A DNA stretch of 64,000 bases from VGRW01 sp031396695 (GTDB lineage Bacteria; Myxococcota_A; UBA9160; SZUA-336): the NCBI GenBank assembly GCA_031396695.1, contig JANNLG010000091.1, forward strand, positions 1 through 64,000, in the 5' to 3' direction. The position numbers and the translations under genes are program-made. Shown in pieces: positions 1 through 8,719 of the stretch (its first letter is position 1; each line of letters begins with the position of its first letter). Below the pieces are notes generated by a model. It had not been told where the DNA came from and made no database searches. It saw only the letters and a program-made list of their open reading frames with translations.

Positions 1-1236
1 GAAACGCAGAGCGTCCCAGTCCGCGGGCGCCATCGTGATCGAGACCTGCAGCACGCGGTCGGGGTCGAAGATCAGCTCGGTCGGGTCGGCCGGACCGGTC
101 GCGGCGCTGCAGACCGGCTCGATCGGCGGCGGGAGCGACGACGTCACGCGCGTGATGCCGGCGACGTCGCGGATGTTGCAGTCACCCGCGCTGCTCACGC
201 GGCATTTCTCTGGAGCGGTGACACCCGGCGTGACTCTCGCAAGAAAGTCGCGCAGCTCGAGCGCGTCGGCGGGAGTGACTCGTCCGTCGTCGTCGGCGTC
301 GCCGCACTCGCAGACGTCGCCGATGCCATTGCCACCCAGCGAGTTGATGCTGCCGGTGTCGGCCTGGTTCGCGTTCTGCTCGACGCGGCAGTTGTCGTCG
401 CAGGACGCCGAGGATCCGCCCGTGCAGCGCGCGTCCCCGGCGACGCCGGAGAAGTCGCCGTCGTCGGCGATCCCGTCCCCGTCGCTGTCGGGGAACGGCA
501 GGTTCTGGCGCAGCGCCGCGAGACTCTGGACGCCCAGACCGCCGCCAAACAGGTTCGGCGCGCCGTAGGCGCTCGAGCTGCCGTCCGCGTAGCCCGGCGC
601 GTCCGGTGTCGTGAGCGCGCTCGGACTGGTTTCGAGCTTGAAGACCTCGCGCTGGTTCAGCCCCACCCCTGGAACGATGCCCTCGCCGGCGGGTCCGAAG
701 ATCGGCAGCCCGCCCGCATCGCGAATCGTGATCTGTGAGTTGGTCTGACTCACGGTGAACGAGCCGACGCTGATGTACGTGCCGGTCGCCTGCGGCCCCG
801 ACGAGCGCAGCTCGATCCACCAGTCCTCGCCGGCTCCGTTGACCGGGTTGTAGCTGGCGTTCTCGGGCCGATCGAGCGACGCCATGTCCGACGCGATCGT
901 GATCAGCGTGCCCGCGCGCAGATCCGCGAGCAGGCTCGCGTTCGTGAACACGAACTCCGGCGCACAGACCGCGTTGTCGCACACCTGCACGCGCCAGCCG
1001 CGGATGTCGAGGTGATCGGCCACGACCACCAGCTCGATCCAGTCGCCACCGTTGCCGACGACCCGGCCGAGCGTGGCGTCGGCCGCGGCCTCGCCGTCGT
1101 CGTCCACGAGCGCGGTGCCGCCGTTCAGCCAGACGCCCGGCGCGACCCCGTTGTACTCGTTCAGGATCAGCTCGGCACTGGACGCCTCGAGCGACACCGC
1201 GAGCAGGCACAGACAGGTGAGGACGAGTGACTTCAT
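1..1236 (-). CDS. Secreted CotH-like protein with lamin-tail-like and dockerin-like modules (partial, 3' end missing)
   Basis: The frame is open from an ATG at 1236 to the left edge (412 codons), so the C-terminus lies outside the window. A Sec signal peptide (about residues 1-21) is followed by a lamin-tail-like segment (ILNEYNG near residue 24, DWIELVV near 64). Aspartate-rich thrombospondin type 3-like calcium motifs (SDGDGIADDGD) and a cysteine-bearing dockerin-like repeat (CGDADDDGRVTPADALELRD) follow. The last visible residues, VLQVSITMAPADWDALRF, match the opening of CotH-family domains, which in spore-coat CotH are atypical kinases. The role is probably extracellular or cell-surface. 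The kinase residues are not visible, so activity cannot be judged. Confidence 0.75.
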   Translation of the reverse strand, partial: MKSLVLTCLCLLAVSLEASSAELILNEYNGVAPGVWLNGGTALVDDDGEAAADATLGRVVGNGGDWIELVVVADHLDIRGWRVQVCDNAVCAPEFVFTNASLLADLRAGTLITIASDMASLDRPENASYNPVNGAGEDWWIELRSSGPQATGTYISVGSFTVSQTNSQITIRDAGGLPIFGPAGEGIVPGVGLNQREVFKLETSPSALTTPDAPGYADGSSSAYGAPNLFGGGLGVQSLAALRQNLPFPDSDGDGIADDGDFSGVAGDARCTGGSSASCDDNCRVEQNANQADTGSINSLGGNGIGDVCECGDADDDGRVTPADALELRDFLARVTPGVTAPEKCRVSSAGDCNIRDVAGITRVTSSLPPPIEPVCSAATGPADPTELIFDPDRVLQVSITMAPADWDALRF

Positions 1237-1314
1237 CCGCTCCAACGTTGCCCTCGATTCGGGTGTTCGGACGATTCTACGGGGTTCCGGCCCGCCGAGG
1301 GGTGCGAACGTCAC

Positions 1315-2154
1315 TCAGAGCGAGGCGGGGCAGATCTGCGCGCGAAGCGGAGTTCGACCCGCGAGCCGGCGGCGAACGACCGTGGTGTCGATCAGGTTGC
1401 AGTCCGTCGACGTGCCGATCACCGAGCAGCGCGCAGCTTCGGGAGCGGAGAGCGCGCTCCCCGCAGGGTTGGCGAGGGCGGAGCGGATGCGCGCGACGTC
1501 GACGGCATCGATCCTCGCGTCGGCGTTCAAGTCGCCGCACAGCGGGGTCGTGCGGCGGGAGACGTCGTTGAGCAGCACCAGGTTCGACGGGAGCAGCGGG
1601 TTGCCTGAAGTCCAGCCGATCGTCGGCAGCTCTCCGAACGGTGAGCCGAAGTTTCCGCGCGGCAGCGCGTTGATCTGGTCCACCACCGCCATCCCCGAGA
1701 TCACGTCCGCGAACACGGTGAACCCGCCGTTGTCCGTGTCGAGCGGCGTGTTGCTGACCACGTTCACAAACCAACCGGTGGTCGCGCTGTTGGGCAGCCC
1801 GCCGAGCTTTGCCATCGCCACGGTGCCCCGGACGTTCGAGAGACCCGGCTCGTTCAGGACACTGGGAGGATTGGTCGCCACCGGAGCGGCCAAGCCGTTG
1901 ACGATCTTGAAGCCACCCCCTTGGATGACGAACGCCGGCACGCTGCGGTGGATGAAGCTCGCGTCGTAGGCGGCCGTGTCGGTGTAGAAGAGAAAGTTGG
2001 CAACCGTGAGCGGCGCGACGGACTCGAAGAGCTCGAGGTCGATCGGCCCGAGCACGGACTGGAGCGTCACCACCACGTTCGCATGAGGGGTGCGCGCCGG
2101 CGCGAGCGCACAGACGGCCAACAGCAGCGGCAGCAGCATCCGGATCGGGTTCAT
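1315..2154 (-). CDS. Secreted cyclophilin-type peptidyl-prolyl isomerase with dockerin-like C-terminus
   Basis: This 279-residue protein has an N-terminal signal peptide (residues 1-25), a cyclophilin domain (about 26-185) and a C-terminal two-part dockerin-like module (about 205-279). The cyclophilin core shows FIHRSVPAFVIQGGGF, which keeps the catalytic Arg and substrate Gln, and NSATTGWFVNV, equivalent to the NSATSQFFINV motif of bacterial enzymes. It should catalyse proline cis-trans isomerisation outside the cytoplasm. The tail (CGDLNADARIDAVDVAR, then a Cys and DCN) resembles the tail of the upstream CotH-like protein. This suggests a shared anchoring or calcium-binding module; its function is inferred. 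Confidence 0.9.
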   Translation of the reverse strand: MNPIRMLLPLLLAVCALAPARTPHANVVVTLQSVLGPIDLELFESVAPLTVANFLFYTDTAAYDASFIHRSVPAFVIQGGGFKIVNGLAAPVATNPPSVLNEPGLSNVRGTVAMAKLGGLPNSATTGWFVNVVSNTPLDTDNGGFTVFADVISGMAVVDQINALPRGNFGSPFGELPTIGWTSGNPLLPSNLVLLNDVSRRTTPLCGDLNADARIDAVDVARIRSALANPAGSALSAPEAARCSVIGTSTDCNLIDTTVVRRRLAGRTPLRAQICPASL

Positions 2155-2269
2155 GGCAGCGGCGGCAGCATACTACGCGCCGAACTCCGCGCGAAGCCCG
2201 TCTGCACGCGTCAAGAGCGGCGGGAGCATGGCCGATTGGGGAGTCGCACCCCGAATGGAGGTCGCTCCA

Positions 2270-2692
2270 ATGGCCGGCGTCCCGCTCTTCTCGATCGACG
2301 GCACCGTCAGCGTCGTGCACTTCGCGTCGCAGAAGGCGCTCGTCGCCTCCTGGATCTCCATGGTGACTCCGCAGTTCCGCGAGGGGCTCGAGCGCGGCCT
2401 GGACGAGTGCGGAAGGCTTGGCGCGATCACTTGGGTGGTCGACCTGACCCTGAGCCCCGGTGTTCCCTCACAGGCCGACCTGATCTGGATAGAGAAGGAC
2501 TGCGTCGAGATCTGTGAGCGCAATCAGGTTCGCGCCGTGATCAACATCCACGGCAAGAGCGCGGTCGCGACGATGGGCGCCAAGCGCTGGTCGAAGAGCG
2601 CGAACGCCAACGGCATGTCGACCTACGACTGTACGAGTCTCGGCGATGCGCTCGTGCTCGCAGCCGAGATCGCGGACGAAAAGTCCGCCTGA
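2270..2692 (+). CDS. Small cytosolic STAS-like protein of unknown function
   Basis: This 140-residue protein has no signal peptide or membrane segment. In-frame ATGs also occur at 2228 and 2255. I chose 2270 because GGAGG at 2257-2261 sits 8 bases upstream. The alternation of short beta strands (TVSVVHF, AITWVVDLT, VRAVINIH) with helices, and the final glycine-rich strand-helix, resemble STAS or SpoIIAA-like folds. No phosphorylatable Ser signature is clear. It stands alone between divergent and convergent neighbours, so context gives no pathway. The fold call is a weak inference; calling it hypothetical would also be fair. Confidence 0.65.
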   Translation: MAGVPLFSIDGTVSVVHFASQKALVASWISMVTPQFREGLERGLDECGRLGAITWVVDLTLSPGVPSQADLIWIEKDCVEICERNQVRAVINIHGKSAVATMGAKRWSKSANANGMSTYDCTSLGDALVLAAEIADEKSA

Positions 2693-2716
2693 CGACCGAC
2701 CCTAGTTACGGGCGCT

Positions 2717-3484
2717 CTAGGCTCGGCGAGTGCGCATACCCACGAGCGCCGCGAGGCTGAGGCCGATCCCCAGGATCGACGCGGGCTCCGGGACCGGTGA
2801 GGGCTCGACCACGAAGTTGACCGGCAGAGTTACTCGATCGCCCGCCGTCAGCGAGAAACTCGTGCGGATGCTCATGCTGCCCGCGACCGCAGGTCCGGGT
2901 GCGCTCGGAATCGGCGTGCCCCAGAGGACCTGCGAGATGTCGCCGCTGGCGCCGGGAGCGCCGAAGGCCTGGAAGCTGCCGAGCAACAGACCCTGCACGG
3001 TCGTGATGCCGTCGAGTCGCGCCTGGTAGATCGGCGTCGAGCCGATGCTCGCGAGCGTCACGTCGCTGTCGAGGTTCTGGTCGAAGTACTGCACACCGTT
3101 CAGGGCGCTGCCGACGTAACCGCCCATGACCGTCGGCGCCGCGAGGCCACCGGGGATCGGGATGCTGACGTTGAGCACGAAGTTCTGTGTGGTCCCGGAC
3201 AGGTTCGTCAGGTTGAACGTGCCGGTGATCGAGGGATCGGGGTTTACGTTCAGGGCCCAGTCGCAGGCGAAGGTCGTGCCGTAACCGATGCCCGCGAGGG
3301 AGAAGGTGCCGTCGGATTGCTCCGTACCCTCGGAGTCGAGCGCGTACGTGTCGTAGATCCCGCCTTCGCCGCCTGTGATGTCGATCGAGATCACGGGTCC
3401 CGCGCCTGCTGTGGCTGCGCCGACGATGACCGCCGCTGCGACACCGAAGCGCGTGAGAACCCCGCGCCAGCTGACTCGAATCAT
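2717..3484 (-). CDS. PEP-CTERM sorted exoprotein
   Basis: This 255-residue secreted protein has a signal peptide (about residues 1-28), a beta-rich body, and a C-terminal sorting tag made of VPEP, a hydrophobic helix (ASILGIGLSLAALVGM) and a basic RTRRA tail. In PEP-CTERM systems this tag is processed by an exosortase (EpsH/XrtA family), and such proteins usually belong to the extracellular matrix. No exosortase gene is in the window. The start at 3484 has a strong GGAGGGAGGG ribosome site. The upstream region carries tandem palindromes at 3538-3581, so regulated expression is likely. The body domain is not recognised. Confidence 0.88.
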   Translation of the reverse strand: MIRVSWRGVLTRFGVAAAVIVGAATAGAGPVISIDITGGEGGIYDTYALDSEGTEQSDGTFSLAGIGYGTTFACDWALNVNPDPSITGTFNLTNLSGTTQNFVLNVSIPIPGGLAAPTVMGGYVGSALNGVQYFDQNLDSDVTLASIGSTPIYQARLDGITTVQGLLLGSFQAFGAPGASGDISQVLWGTPIPSAPGPAVAGSMSIRTSFSLTAGDRVTLPVNFVVEPSPVPEPASILGIGLSLAALVGMRTRRA

Positions 3485-3787
3485 CGTTTCCCTCCCTCCG
3501 AACCATTCCGAACAGATCCGAACAGATCCCGAGAGTCGATGCACAGTGCATGATGCGATGCACAGTGCATGATGCGATGCAGAATTCGCCCGTAGGCAGA
3601 ATCCTACCAGCCAGATCGCCCTAGATGGGAAGCTTTTTCCTACGGCAGATGAAAATAAACAGGATCTCCGAGACGAAAACCCGGGCGAAAGTGAGCCACT
3701 CGATCGACCCGGGTCTCGGTGCGGCGCCGACTCCGCAAGGTCGATAGATTCCCCGACTCCATCGCTCGAACCGCGGAGGTGGCTCCG
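3485..3787. other. 303-base divergent intergenic region
   Basis: No gene is evident here. Besides the tandem palindromes at 3538-3581, the region has a short direct repeat (CCGAACAGAT twice, about 3508-3528) and the most AT-rich stretch in this part of the window (about 3634-3663). It also holds a spaced inverted repeat, CCGTAGG at about 3590 and CCTACGG at about 3639. It must contain the promoters of the PEP-CTERM gene (minus) and the outer-membrane barrel (plus), but I cannot assign clear -35/-10 boxes. Confidence 0.6.
3538..3581. repeat. Tandem 19-bp repeat, each unit holding a 13-bp palindrome (candidate operator)
   Basis: Two exact copies of a 19-base unit (3538-3556 and 3557-3575) are followed by a partial third copy. 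Each full unit contains ATGCAC-A-GTGCAT, a palindrome with a single central base (3539-3551 and 3558-3570). Spacing of about two helical turns places two dimer sites on the same DNA face, 54-74 bases upstream of the PEP-CTERM start. This is the geometry of a cooperative repressor or activator site. The regulator is unknown. Confidence 0.75.
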
Positions 3788-4420
3788 ATGCGCAAGTCGC
3801 TGCTCCTGACCTCGATCGCCCTGCTCGGCGCCCTCGCCGCCCCGAGCGCCCGGGCCGATTCCGATTTCGCCCGTTCCGGTCCTTACATCGGAGTGGGCGC
3901 GACCTACGGCTTCAACCTGATCGAGTCCTCGTTCGACGACGTGCTCGACGACGTGCTCTCGGAGGACGTCGAGGTCGACAACACTTGGGGCGCGAACGCC
4001 CGGCTCGGCTACCGGGTCCTGTCTTGGCTCGCCGTCGAGGCCCAGTACGAATACCTCGACAACTTCGAGGTGAGCGTGAACGACTTCCGGCTGGCCGATC
4101 TGCAGGCGCAGACCCTCTCCGCCAACCTGCGCTTCATCGTGCCGATCCAGCGCTTCCAGCCCTATCTCGTGCTCGGTGCGGGCGCGACCCTGTTCGATCT
4201 CGACGACAACCAGGTGCCTGGCCTGGAGGTCGACCACTCGAGCTTCTCGGGTCGGATCGGCCTGGGCTTCGACGTGTACCTGACCCGGCACATCGTGCTC
4301 GGGATCGGTGCCGACGCCGTGCTCTCGACCGCCGAGGTCGAGGACGAATTCATCAGCGGCGACTCGAGTGGGAGCCTGAGCTACATCGCGCTAAACGCGG
4401 GACTCGCGTATCGCTTCTAG
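3788..4420 (+). CDS. Outer-membrane beta-barrel protein (OmpW/opacity-like)
   Basis: This 210-residue protein has a signal peptide ending at ARA-DS and alternating amphipathic strands, and it finishes on YRF. A C-terminal aromatic residue is the usual BAM recognition signal. Strand-like segments include SGPYIGVGATYGF, WGANARLGYRV and SGRIGLGFDVYL. It is shorter than porins and fits an 8-stranded OmpW or OmpA-N-type barrel. The start at 3788 has GGAGG 8 bases upstream; longer in-frame starts have no ribosome site. Its stop shares a CTAG with the convergent hemN. Function beyond envelope integrity or small hydrophobic transport cannot be inferred. Confidence 0.85.
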   Translation: MRKSLLLTSIALLGALAAPSARADSDFARSGPYIGVGATYGFNLIESSFDDVLDDVLSEDVEVDNTWGANARLGYRVLSWLAVEAQYEYLDNFEVSVNDFRLADLQAQTLSANLRFIVPIQRFQPYLVLGAGATLFDLDDNQVPGLEVDHSSFSGRIGLGFDVYLTRHIVLGIGADAVLSTAEVEDEFISGDSSGSLSYIALNAGLAYRF

Positions 4421-5817
4421 ACCGTCTGGCTGAACAGCGGGCGCTCCCCCGCGCGCTGCCCTGGCAGGTAGGCGTCGAACACCATCGCCACGTTGCGCAG
4501 AACCAGCCGGCCGAGTGGCGTCACGCGCAAGCTGCCGTCGGAGTCGAGCACGACCAGTCCGTCGGCAGCGAGCGGCTCGAGCGCGCGCCGCTCCGCGGCG
4601 AAGCGCGTGGCGAAGTCGCAGCCGTTGCGCGCGCGCCAATCACCCGCGCGCAGCTCGCCGTGACACATGATCTCGCCGATCACCCAGCGTCGCTCGAGGT
4701 CGTCGCGCGACAGCCGGTGGCCGCGCAACGTCGCGAGCCGCTCGCCGGCGATCGCCTCGTGCCAGGCATCGAGCTCGCGGACCGACTGGGCGTAGCTGGC
4801 CGACAGCTCGCTGATCGCGCTCGGTCCGAAGCCGATCAGCTCGACACCCGCGCGTGTCGTGTAACCCATGAAGTTGCGCCGCAGCGTGCGCTCGTGCAGA
4901 GCGCGCACTAGCTCGTCGTCGGGGCGCGCGAAGTGATCCATGCCGATGGACACGTAGCCGGCCCCGAGCAGGCGCTGGATCGCCGCGAGCTGAATGCGCA
5001 GGCGCAGCGCCGGCTCGGGCAGGTCGCCGCGTTCGAAGCCGCGCTGCTGCTTCGCGACCCAGGTGACGTGCGCGTAGGCGTACAGCGCGATGCGGTCGGG
5101 CGCGATCGCGAGCACCTCGTCGAGCGTGTGCTCGGTCGACTCGAGGGTCTGGAACGGCAGGCCGTAGATCAGGTCGAGGTTCACGCTCTCGAAGCCGCTC
5201 GCCCGCGCGCGCTCGACCAGCCGCCCGGTCAGCGCGGGGCTCTGCTCGCGGTGGATTGCCGCCTGTACGCGCGGCGCGAAGTCCTGGACGCCGAGCGAGA
5301 TGCGGTTGAAGCCGCACGCTCGCAGCGCATCGACGTGCGCGTCGCTGGTCACGCGCGGATCGACCTCGAGCGAGATCTCTGCCCCGGGCCGCGCGGGAAA
5401 CGCGGCGTTCACGGCTCGGAACAGGCGCGTCAGCTGCGCGGGTTCGAGGTGTGTCGGCGTGCCGCCGCCCCAGTGCTGCTGCACGACCGTGCGCTCGCCG
5501 GGCAGCGCCTCGCGCACGATCTCTATCTCGCGTTCGAGCGCGTCGAGGTAACGGGCAGGCGGCTCCGTCTTGCGCGTGATCACCCGGTTGCACGCGCAGA
5601 AATGACAGAGGCTGCGACAGAACGGGACGTGCACGTAGACCGACAACTCGTCGCCTGCAGGAATCGCCGCGAGATCGCGGCGGAAGTCTTCGGCGCCGTA
5701 CGCCTCCGACCAGACCGGCGCCGTCGGATAGCTGGTGTAGCGCGGCCCGCTGCCGGCGTAGCGCAGCAGGATGGCTTCCACTCGCTCCGGGTCGAGCGCG
5801 ACGGGCGAGAGCGTCAA
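4417..5817 (-). CDS. hemN: Oxygen-independent coproporphyrinogen III dehydrogenase
   Basis: This radical-SAM enzyme (466 residues) decarboxylates coproporphyrinogen III to protoporphyrinogen IX when oxygen is scarce. The cluster motif appears as PFCRSLCHFCACN (C-x3-C-x2-C-x-C), preceded by the typical GPRYTSYPTAP. The substrate segment GGGTPTHL and a C-terminal MVFDAYL are also present. The start is TTG at 5817 with AAAGGAG upstream. Only 15 bases separate it from the acyl-CoA ligase gene, so it is probably the last gene of the operon driven from the palindrome at 10809. That fits FNR/DNR-type control of hemN in other bacteria. It would supply heme for the cytochromes encoded nearby. Confidence 0.95.
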   Translation of the reverse strand: MTLSPVALDPERVEAILLRYAGSGPRYTSYPTAPVWSEAYGAEDFRRDLAAIPAGDELSVYVHVPFCRSLCHFCACNRVITRKTEPPARYLDALEREIEIVREALPGERTVVQQHWGGGTPTHLEPAQLTRLFRAVNAAFPARPGAEISLEVDPRVTSDAHVDALRACGFNRISLGVQDFAPRVQAAIHREQSPALTGRLVERARASGFESVNLDLIYGLPFQTLESTEHTLDEVLAIAPDRIALYAYAHVTWVAKQQRGFERGDLPEPALRLRIQLAAIQRLLGAGYVSIGMDHFARPDDELVRALHERTLRRNFMGYTTRAGVELIGFGPSAISELSASYAQSVRELDAWHEAIAGERLATLRGHRLSRDDLERRWVIGEIMCHGELRAGDWRARNGCDFATRFAAERRALEPLAADGLVVLDSDGSLRVTPLGRLVLRNVAMVFDAYLPGQRAGERPLFSQTV

Positions 5818-5832
5818 GCGCGAGCGGCTCCT

Positions 5833-7449
5833 TTACCGACCTACGTAGACGTTCTTCGCATCGGGCGCAAAGCGCTCGAGCAGGAATCTCTCCTGCGGCT
5901 TCTCCGATGCGGTCTTTGGAATCTCGTCCACGACCTGAAGATAAGTCGGCACGAAGTTCGCCTCGAGGCCGGCGCGGCAGGCCGCGAAGATCGCCGCGGG
6001 GACGAACGCGGTGCCCGGCTGCGGGACGACCGCGGCAACTACGTCCTTCTCGCCGGGTGATCCCGACGCGGCGGGCACGCCGTACACGAAAACGTCCGAG
6101 ACACTCGGCTGCTCCGCAATCAGCTTCTCGACGAAGCCGGCGTTCACGAAGTCGCCGTTGTGGCGGATGCCGCCGCCCTTTCGGTGCGAGAAGAACAGCC
6201 AGCCGTGCTCGTCTCGCCAGCCCATGTCGCCGCTGCGCAGCCAGCCGCCGCGCGTCTTCTGCGCCGAAGCCTCCGCGTTCTCGAAGTACTCCACCTCGGC
6301 CGAGCCGCCGCTGGCTGGACGCGAGCAGATCTCGCCGATCTCGCCGTGCGCGCACTCGCGGTCGTTCGCGTCGAGCACCCGCATGTCGAGCCCCGGCGCT
6401 GGCTTGCCGAACGAGCCGATCGGCCCCTGCCCGATCGGCTTGTACGCAAGTCCGCCCTCGACGGCGCCGTACCACTCGAAGATCTTCACGTTGAAGCGCT
6501 TTTCGAACTCCGCCCAGATCGCGGCGGGCATGCCCGCGCTGATCACCATGCGCACGGGGTTGTCGGCATCGTTGGCTCGGACACGCTCGCTGTAGATGGC
6601 CGTCGACATGCCGCCGAGCAGCGAGAACGTCGTGCAGCCGTGCAGACGGCACACGTCCCACAACTTCGACTTCGTGAACTTGCGGCTGAACACCGCGCGC
6701 AGTCCCATCCCCAGCGACGGACCCAGCGTGACGGCTTGAGCGTTTCCGTGCGTGAGTGAGAGCCCCGTGTAGGGCCGGTCACTCGGCTGGTAGCCGAGCA
6801 ACGACCCGAGCATGGCGAAGCCACCGAAGCGCGCATTGGGGAATACGACGCCCTTCGGATCTCCCGTGGTGCCGGAGGTGTAGATGATCTGCAGCGCATC
6901 GTTCCCGCTCTCCAGGCACGAGTCGACGGTCGGCACCGGCTTCGACAGCACTTCTCGCAACGACTCGACGCCCCGTACCGACGACAGCGGCAGTGCATCG
7001 TCGCCCTCGCGCGTATCGAGCGCGAGGATCCATTCGAGCGCGGGCAGCGAGCCGCGCACAATCTCGAGAGAGCCGAGACAGTAGTCGGCGCAGACGATGC
7101 CCTTGCAGCCCGCCTTGCCCAGGAAGAAAGCGAGTTTCTCCCCGCGCGTGCGCGGGTCGATCGGTACGAAGACGGTGCCGGTGATCGAGGCCGCGATCAT
7201 CGCCTCCACGTACTCCGGGTGGTTGCGCATCATCAGTCCGAAGCGGTCGCCGCGGCGAAGGCCCCGCGCGAGGAGCGCCGCCGCGATCTGGTTCGCGTGC
7301 GTCGCCAGTTCCGCGTAGCTGCGCACCTCGTCCGGCGTACGACCGTCGTCGAGCGAGAGATGCTCGAACGTCAGCACGTCGAGGTCGGGCTTCTCCTCGG
7401 CGCGGATCCGGACCAAGTCACCGAGAATCAGAGGACTGCGCTCGCGCAT
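5833..7449 (-). CDS. AMP-forming acyl-CoA synthetase (CaiC/FadD-like)
   Basis: This 538-residue adenylate-forming ligase would activate a carboxylic acid to its CoA thioester in the cytosol. The P-loop-like motif YTSGTTGDPKGV (about residue 185), the WYGAVEGG motif, the SGDMGWRDEHGW motif and a C-terminal KTASEKPQERF containing the catalytic-lysine region are all visible. Overall it looks closest to crotonobetaine/carnitine- or medium-chain acyl-CoA ligases. It lies between thiolase and hemN with 15-base gaps on either side, in an operon with acyl-CoA dehydrogenase. This suggests activation of a side-chain or fatty acid for beta-oxidation. The substrate is unknown. Confidence 0.9.
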   Translation of the reverse strand: MRERSPLILGDLVRIRAEEKPDLDVLTFEHLSLDDGRTPDEVRSYAELATHANQIAAALLARGLRRGDRFGLMMRNHPEYVEAMIAASITGTVFVPIDPRTRGEKLAFFLGKAGCKGIVCADYCLGSLEIVRGSLPALEWILALDTREGDDALPLSSVRGVESLREVLSKPVPTVDSCLESGNDALQIIYTSGTTGDPKGVVFPNARFGGFAMLGSLLGYQPSDRPYTGLSLTHGNAQAVTLGPSLGMGLRAVFSRKFTKSKLWDVCRLHGCTTFSLLGGMSTAIYSERVRANDADNPVRMVISAGMPAAIWAEFEKRFNVKIFEWYGAVEGGLAYKPIGQGPIGSFGKPAPGLDMRVLDANDRECAHGEIGEICSRPASGGSAEVEYFENAEASAQKTRGGWLRSGDMGWRDEHGWLFFSHRKGGGIRHNGDFVNAGFVEKLIAEQPSVSDVFVYGVPAASGSPGEKDVVAAVVPQPGTAFVPAAIFAACRAGLEANFVPTYLQVVDEIPKTASEKPQERFLLERFAPDAKNVYVGR

Positions 7450-7464
7450 GCTGGGTCCCTTCCT

Positions 7465-8697
7465 TCAGACCTCGAGAATCGTCACGCACATCGCCGCCGC
7501 GTCGCTGCCGACGTTGCCGCCGCCGTTGTGCGCCAGGCCGACACGTGCGCCGTCGACCTGGCGCGAGCTCGAGCGGCCCTGAAGCTGCTCGGTGAGCTCG
7601 ACGATCTGCGCGAGGCCGGTCGCGCCGACCGGATGTCCCTTGCGCAGGAGCCCGCCCGAGGTGTTCACGGGAATGCGCCCGCCCAGGCGCGTCGCCCCTT
7701 CGTCCAGCAGCTTCCCGCCATCGCCCTTCGCGCACAGGCCGAGTGACTCGTAGGCCAGTATCTCGGCCGGCGCCGAGGCGTCGTGACACTCGATCACGCT
7801 GAGCTCGCCGGGGCCGATGCCCGCCTCCTCGTACGCCTCGCGGGACGTGAGCTCGACGGTGCCGGGTTCGTCGACGCCGTGGTCCCAGCCCGAGCGAAGC
7901 ACGGACGAAACGATGCGGACGGGCTTGCGGATGCCGAGCTCGCGCGCCTTTCGCTCGCTCACGATCACCGCCGCGGCCGCGCCGTCGCCGATCGGCGAGC
8001 ACATCGGCCGCGTCAGGGGCTCTGCGATCATCGGCGCCGCGAGCACGTCCTCGACGCTGAGCACGTCGCGGAACTGCGCGCGCGGGTTCTGGCTACCGTG
8101 CCGCGAGTTCTTGGCCGCGACCTCCGCGAACTGCTGCACGGTCGTGCCGTAGCGCCGCATGTGCGCGCGCGCCGCGGCCGCATAGATGTCCATGAACATC
8201 GAGCGGCTCTCGCCCGAGCCGCTCGAGGCGCTCTTCGCGCCTGTGTCGGCGGCGCTCTGCTGCAGCGACGCGAGGATCGCCTGCAGCGCCTCGACATCGA
8301 CCGCGCCGCTGAAGGCGGCGAAGCTCTTCCGCTTGTCGGCGTGGTAGAGCTTCTCGACTCCGAGCGCGAGCACCACGTCGTAGAGCCCCGCACTCACCAT
8401 CGCCGCAGCCTGCTGCAACGCCGTCGACGCGCTCGCGCAGGCGTTCTCGACGTTCACCACAGGAATCCTGCCGATTCCGATCGAGCGCAGGATCACCTGG
8501 CCGCGGATCGACTCCTGGCCAGTGATCAAGCCGGCCGCGGCGTTGCCGACCCACGCCGCCTGCAGGTCCTTGGCCTCGATCCCGGCATCCGCGAGCGCGC
8601 CCTTCACGGCGCCGGCGCCGAGCGCCTTCAGCCCCAGGTCCAGGTGCTTGCCGAAGTTCGTCATGCCGACGCCTGCGACCACTGCCTTCATTCGCAT
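7465..8697 (-). CDS. SCP2/SCPx-type thiolase (acetyl-CoA acyltransferase family)
   Basis: This 410-residue protein is of the lipid-transfer-protein (SCPx-like) thiolase type. The nucleophilic cysteine is in NVENACASASTAL (near residue 88). The C-terminal SGGLLRKGHPVGATG holds the catalytic His. HNGGGNVGSD and a late Cys in AAAMCVTIL are in the usual place. Such thiolases cleave branched 3-ketoacyl-CoAs, often from sterol or isoprenoid side chains; the C24-branched aldol-lyase relatives lack some of these residues. It is followed by the ligase and preceded by a nitroreductase with a 22-base gap. Beta-oxidation of a branched or cyclic substrate is inferred. Confidence 0.9.
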   Translation of the reverse strand: MRMKAVVAGVGMTNFGKHLDLGLKALGAGAVKGALADAGIEAKDLQAAWVGNAAAGLITGQESIRGQVILRSIGIGRIPVVNVENACASASTALQQAAAMVSAGLYDVVLALGVEKLYHADKRKSFAAFSGAVDVEALQAILASLQQSAADTGAKSASSGSGESRSMFMDIYAAAARAHMRRYGTTVQQFAEVAAKNSRHGSQNPRAQFRDVLSVEDVLAAPMIAEPLTRPMCSPIGDGAAAAVIVSERKARELGIRKPVRIVSSVLRSGWDHGVDEPGTVELTSREAYEEAGIGPGELSVIECHDASAPAEILAYESLGLCAKGDGGKLLDEGATRLGGRIPVNTSGGLLRKGHPVGATGLAQIVELTEQLQGRSSSRQVDGARVGLAHNGGGNVGSDAAAMCVTILEV

Positions 8698-8719
8698 CGG
8701 AGTCCCTCCCGGTGGGCGG

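Noticed and set aside
182..1210. Long Arg/Gly-rich frame on the minus strand
   Set aside because: It is an out-of-frame shadow of the CotH-like gene, whose true frame is open to the left edge and has a signal peptide and recognisable domains.
3485..3787. Possible sigma-54 promoter for the PEP-CTERM gene
   Set aside because: TGGC and CTGC elements are present on the minus strand, but the GG-to-GC spacing is not the required 10 bases.
2717..4291. Extended PEP-CTERM frame of 524 residues
   Set aside because: The extension lies antisense to the outer-membrane barrel gene and has no start signal; the 255-residue form has a signal peptide and strong ribosome site.
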